Shown here: positions 4,807 to 7,761 of the stretch, piece after piece | How the letters are laid out: each line of letters starts with the position of its first letter | How positions within the stretch are numbered: position 1 is the first letter of the stretch | Assembly (NCBI GenBank): GCA_022560365.1 | Contig: JADFTG010000048.1 | Coordinates: 1 to 7,761, forward strand | Length of the DNA stretch: 7,761 bases | Reading direction: 5' to 3' | Source of the DNA: Chloroflexota bacterium | GTDB taxonomy: Bacteria > Chloroflexota > Dehalococcoidia > SM23-28-2 > RBG-16-64-32 | Notes under the pieces: generated by a model | Seen by the model: only the letters and a program-made list of their open reading frames with translations | The model's database searches: none | What the model was told of the DNA's origin: nothing | Made by a program: the position numbers and the translations under genes

Positions 4807-7761
4807 ATGCCTGACCTACCTGCCACGCTGCGCACGATTGCCGACGGCCGACGGGACGACCCGCTGCGGCCCGTTACTGTCGTGGCGCCATCGCACGCTG
4901 CCGCGCTGCAGATGCGCCGCCGCCTCGGCGAACTGACGCCGTTCGCGGCCGTCCGCTTCGAGACGTTTCCTCGGCTCTCCGAGCTGCTTGGTGCGGGCCA
5001 CCTCGCCGCGGACGGCCGAAGGCCGCTGGCGCGACCGATCGGCGACTACCTCGCCGGCCAGATCGCGGTCGAGTCGCAAGGCACGCTGGCCGCGGTCAGC
5101 GACCTTGCGGGGTACGCGCGCGTTCTGCGACAGCTGTTCCGCCGCCTGCGCCGCGCCGGCATTACATCGTCGAGCGCTATCCATGGGGCGTACCCGGAGC
5201 ACGCGCGCGAGATCTTCCGGCTGTACGACCGCTTTCGCGAGGCGTCGGCGGCCTTCTACGATGAGGAGGACTTGCTCGATGCCGCCGCCGTGGCCGTCGA
5301 GGCGGGCCGCGCCGGAGCGCTGAGCGATATCGGGGCGATCTACGTCGCGCCGCCGGGCGCCCTGACCGCTGCCGGGACGCGCCTTCTCGATGCTCTGCGT
5401 TCGGCCGCGCCCGGCTTTGAGGAGATTGAGGAGGGCCCTGATCAACCGCAGTCGCAGCGATTCGTACTGGCGCCTGACCCAGCGAGCGAGGCACGCTGCG
5501 TCGTCCGGGACGTGATCACGGCGCTGGAAGAGGGCGTGCCGCTGCACGAGATCGGCGTCTTTCACGGTGCGGACGCCTCGTACGGGAGGTTGCTGCGCGA
5601 GGCGTTCGCCGACTCCGGCGTGCCGGTGGCGCCGATGCCCGGACTGCCGCTGATCGAGACGCGGGCCGGCCGCGGTGTGCTGGCGCTCGCCTCGCTGCCG
5701 GAACGCGACTTCTCGCGTGCGGCCGCGATGGAGTTCCTGTCGATCGCGCCGCTGAAGGAGTACATCCCGGCGGGAGACGGCAACGAGCGCCTGACAACCA
5801 ACGACTGGGACCGGCTCTCACGGGAGGCCGGCATCACGCGGGGCAAGGACGCCTGGGACCGACGGCTCGGCATTTTCATCAGCGACAAGGAGGACCAGCT
5901 TCAGTCGCCCGGGGTCGCTGAGAACGAGGCCTGGGGGCGCGCGATCACGTATCAGCGTGACAAGGCCGAGCGCTTGCGGGCGGTGATGGGCCGCCTGCTG
6001 GCGCGCCTTGAACCGCTGCGGCGCGACCAGGACGCAGCGTCGTTCATCGAGGCGTTCAAGTCGATCGTCGAAGACTACTTCGACGCGGACGACGACGCGC
6101 TCGAAAGCGTGATCGATGAGATCGACCAGCTTGGCACCGTCGGCGCAGTCGGTGGCGAGTTCAGCCTTGACAACTTCGGCGGTGCGCTGCGGGCCAACCT
6201 TGAGCTCGCCTTCACGCGCGAGCGCGGCCTGGGCGACGGCGTCGTCATCGCTGAGTACCGCATCGCGGGCGGGCTGGAGTTCCGGCGGGTGATCCTCTGC
6301 GGCGCGTTCGAGGGTGCGCTGCCGGCCGGCCCCGGCGGCGACGCGATCCTCGACGACCGCGTCTGGCAGAGCTTGAAGGACGAGCACCCGTTCATCGAAG
6401 ATGCGACGACGCGCATCAAGCGCGCCCGCGAGTCGGCAGAGCGTGCCATCGGGGCGGCCGCGGGCGGGCACCTGACGTGGAGCGCACCACGCCACGAGCC
6501 CGGCGGCGGGCGCGGGTACTATCCGTCGCCGATGATGGCGGAAGCGTATTCCGCCACCGTTGGCCGCCGTGTCACCGCCTCGGAGCTGCTACTAGAGGTG
6601 TCATCGGAGGACGTCGCGCACCCGGGCTCTGCGCTTGGCTCGATGCTGGCGGGGCCGGTCGTCGATGCGGCCGAGCTGGGGTTGCGCGACGCCGTGCGGA
6701 GCGCCCAGGCAGGCGCGACGATTCCCGAGGACGATCCGCGCGCCCGGCCGCTGGCGCTTCTGAGAGCGCGGCGCAGCGGCGTCTTCACGGAGTGGGACGG
6801 CAACGTTGCCGGGCTCGACGGTGAGCTGCTCGCGGAGGCAGGGAAGAAGGTTTCGCCGACGTCGCTCGAGACGTATGGGGCGTGTGGTTACCGGTACTTC
6901 GCTCGTTCGGTGCTGCGCTTGAACGTGGTGGAAGAGCCCGACGAACGCGAGATGATGGGCGCCGCTGAGCGCGGCAGCGTGATCCACCGTGTGCTGGAGC
7001 GCTTCTTCCTCTACCAGCACGAGCGAGGGCGTCCGGCGGCGAAGGAGACCTGGACCGCCGCCGACGAGACGCTGCTGCTCCAGATCGCGGACGAGGAGCT
7101 GGCGAACGCCGCGGCCCGCGGGCAGACGGGCCTCGAAGTCTACTCCAAGCACGAGGTGCGGACGATTGGCTCCGACCTGCGCCAGTTCCTGGTCGCCGAC
7201 AATGCCCTTCGCCAGATGACGGGCGCCGTTCCGGCCGAGTTTGAGCAGGCGATACCGCCGACGGAGATCGCCGGAGTGACGCTGCGCGGGCGCGTTGACC
7301 GCATCGACCGTACGCCCGACGGGCGCACCGCCTATGTGATCGACTACAAGACGGGCAGCACGTACGAGTTCCGCGACCTGATCAGCGGCAAGAGTTCAGA
7401 CCCGCTCCTGGGCGGGCGGAAGCTCCAGCTGCCAACGTACCTGGCGGCCGCAGGCGACGCCGAGAACGCCGTCGCGATGTACTGGTTCATCACGCGCAAA
7501 GGCGGGTTCACTCCCCTCTTCTACGCGCGCACTGCGGCCAACAGGGAGCGTTTCGAGGCGACACTGACGGCGATCGTCGACGGCATCCGCGGCGGTTCGT
7601 TCCCCGCTGTGCCGAACGAGGAAGACGAGTGGCGCGGTGGTTTCGAGAACTGCACGTACTGCGAGTTCGACCGTATCTGCTCGCGCCGCCGTGATATCGA
7701 ATACAGTGCGAAAGAGAGTGACACGGCCGCCCAAGCGTGGCGGGGCGTCCGGCTCGCCGCG
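4807..7761 (+). CDS. AddB-like helicase-nuclease subunit with an iron-sulfur PD-(D/E)XK nuclease, 3' end beyond the window
   Basis: An open frame of 985 codons from ATG 4807 with no stop before the edge. Residues about 20-60 (VTVVAPSHAAALQMRRRL onward) resemble the first helicase-like strand of AddB proteins but have no Walker A GxGKT, so ATP hydrolysis there is unlikely. GLEFRRVILCGAFEGALPA (489-507) resembles the late helicase motif region. The C-terminal third is a RecB-type nuclease: His727 in GSVIHRVLE, Asp831 in GRVDRID, Asp846 and Lys848 in VIDYKTG, and Gln874 with Tyr878 in QLPTY. Four cysteines (693, 949, 952, 958; C-Xn-C-X2-C-X5-C) match the iron-sulfur staple of AddB. The family works with the AddA helicase-nuclease to resect double-strand breaks for recombination; addA would be expected just to the right. 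Length suggests the stop is very near the edge. A RecB-family nuclease acting alone is the alternative. Confidence 0.88.
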   Translation, partial: MPDLPATLRTIADGRRDDPLRPVTVVAPSHAAALQMRRRLGELTPFAAVRFETFPRLSELLGAGHLAADGRRPLARPIGDYLAGQIAVESQGTLAAVSDLAGYARVLRQLFRRLRRAGITSSSAIHGAYPEHAREIFRLYDRFREASAAFYDEEDLLDAAAVAVEAGRAGALSDIGAIYVAPPGALTAAGTRLLDALRSAAPGFEEIEEGPDQPQSQRFVLAPDPASEARCVVRDVITALEEGVPLHEIGVFHGADASYGRLLREAFADSGVPVAPMPGLPLIETRAGRGVLALASLPERDFSRAAAMEFLSIAPLKEYIPAGDGNERLTTNDWDRLSREAGITRGKDAWDRRLGIFISDKEDQLQSPGVAENEAWGRAITYQRDKAERLRAVMGRLLARLEPLRRDQDAASFIEAFKSIVEDYFDADDDALESVIDEIDQLGTVGAVGGEFSLDNFGGALRANLELAFTRERGLGDGVVIAEYRIAGGLEFRRVILCGAFEGALPAGPGGDAILDDRVWQSLKDEHPFIEDATTRIKRARESAERAIGAAAGGHLTWSAPRHEPGGGRGYYPSPMMAEAYSATVGRRVTASELLLEVSSEDVAHPGSALGSMLAGPVVDAAELGLRDAVRSAQAGATIPEDDPRARPLALLRARRSGVFTEWDGNVAGLDGELLAEAGKKVSPTSLETYGACGYRYFARSVLRLNVVEEPDEREMMGAAERGSVIHRVLERFFLYQHERGRPAAKETWTAADETLLLQIADEELANAAARGQTGLEVYSKHEVRTIGSDLRQFLVADNALRQMTGAVPAEFEQAIPPTEIAGVTLRGRVDRIDRTPDGRTAYVIDYKTGSTYEFRDLISGKSSDPLLGGRKLQLPTYLAAAGDAENAVAMYWFITRKGGFTPLFYARTAANRERFEATLTAIVDGIRGGSFPAVPNEEDEWRGGFENCTYCEFDRICSRRRDIEYSAKESDTAAQAWRGVRLAA

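Noticed and set aside
4816..7734. Several long minus-strand reading frames opposite the AddB-like gene (for example 4816-5565, 5818-6495, 6601-7152).
   Set aside because: They are low in recognisable motifs and rich in Arg/Ala, as expected for shadows of a GC-rich gene. The plus-strand frame is uninterrupted and carries the nuclease and cysteine motifs.

Overview
The window looks like a stretch of a GC-rich bacterial chromosome, most plausibly from Chloroflexota (Dehalococcoidia or Anaerolineae-like). This guess rests on gene style: a SipW/TasA-type exported protein, a Gmad2-domain lipoprotein, GTG starts, apparently leaderless transcripts and an AddB-like iron-sulfur nuclease. No ribosomal or other taxonomic marker is present, so the assignment is tentative.

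Left region (1-2301, minus strand): a four-gene cluster reading leftward. It holds an OmpR-type winged-helix regulator (1603-2301), a stand-alone receiver-like protein (1005-1529), a TasA/SipW-type exported protein (78-779) and the first 12 codons of another gene cut by the window edge (1-38). In both regulators the receiver domain has lost the phospho-accepting aspartate and the conserved lysine, so they are probably phosphorylation-independent. Between the second regulator and the exported protein lies a 225-bp non-coding stretch. It can fold into a closed multi-branched RNA (859-994) with a perfect 12-bp closing stem. The 3' arm of that stem can instead form a hairpin (837-863) that carries a strong Shine-Dalgarno sequence in its loop. 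I could not match this to a known riboswitch class. It is the best candidate for an undescribed element here.

Middle region (2302-3094): a divergent control region with two palindromes, then a rightward gene for a small lipoprotein with a Gmad2 (spore-germination Ig-like) domain. It is followed by a short reading frame that may be a gene remnant and that ends on a CTAG shared with the next, convergent gene.

Right region (3091-7761): more GC-rich and housekeeping in character. A leftward HAD-family phosphatase is divergent from a rightward metallo-beta-lactamase-fold hydrolase. A long rightward reading frame then runs off the window with no stop in 985 codons. It encodes an AddB-like protein: an inactive helicase-like N-terminal part lacking a Walker A motif, and a C-terminal PD-(D/E)XK nuclease with a four-cysteine iron-sulfur signature. 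Its partner helicase (AddA-like) would be expected just beyond the right edge.

The left module reads as one system: divergently encoded lipoprotein, degenerate regulators, structured leader, exported surface protein and possibly a processing enzyme. The regulators may bind the repeats around 1539-1606 and the palindromes at 2328-2389, and the RNA leader may tune production of the exported protein. These links are inference from layout.
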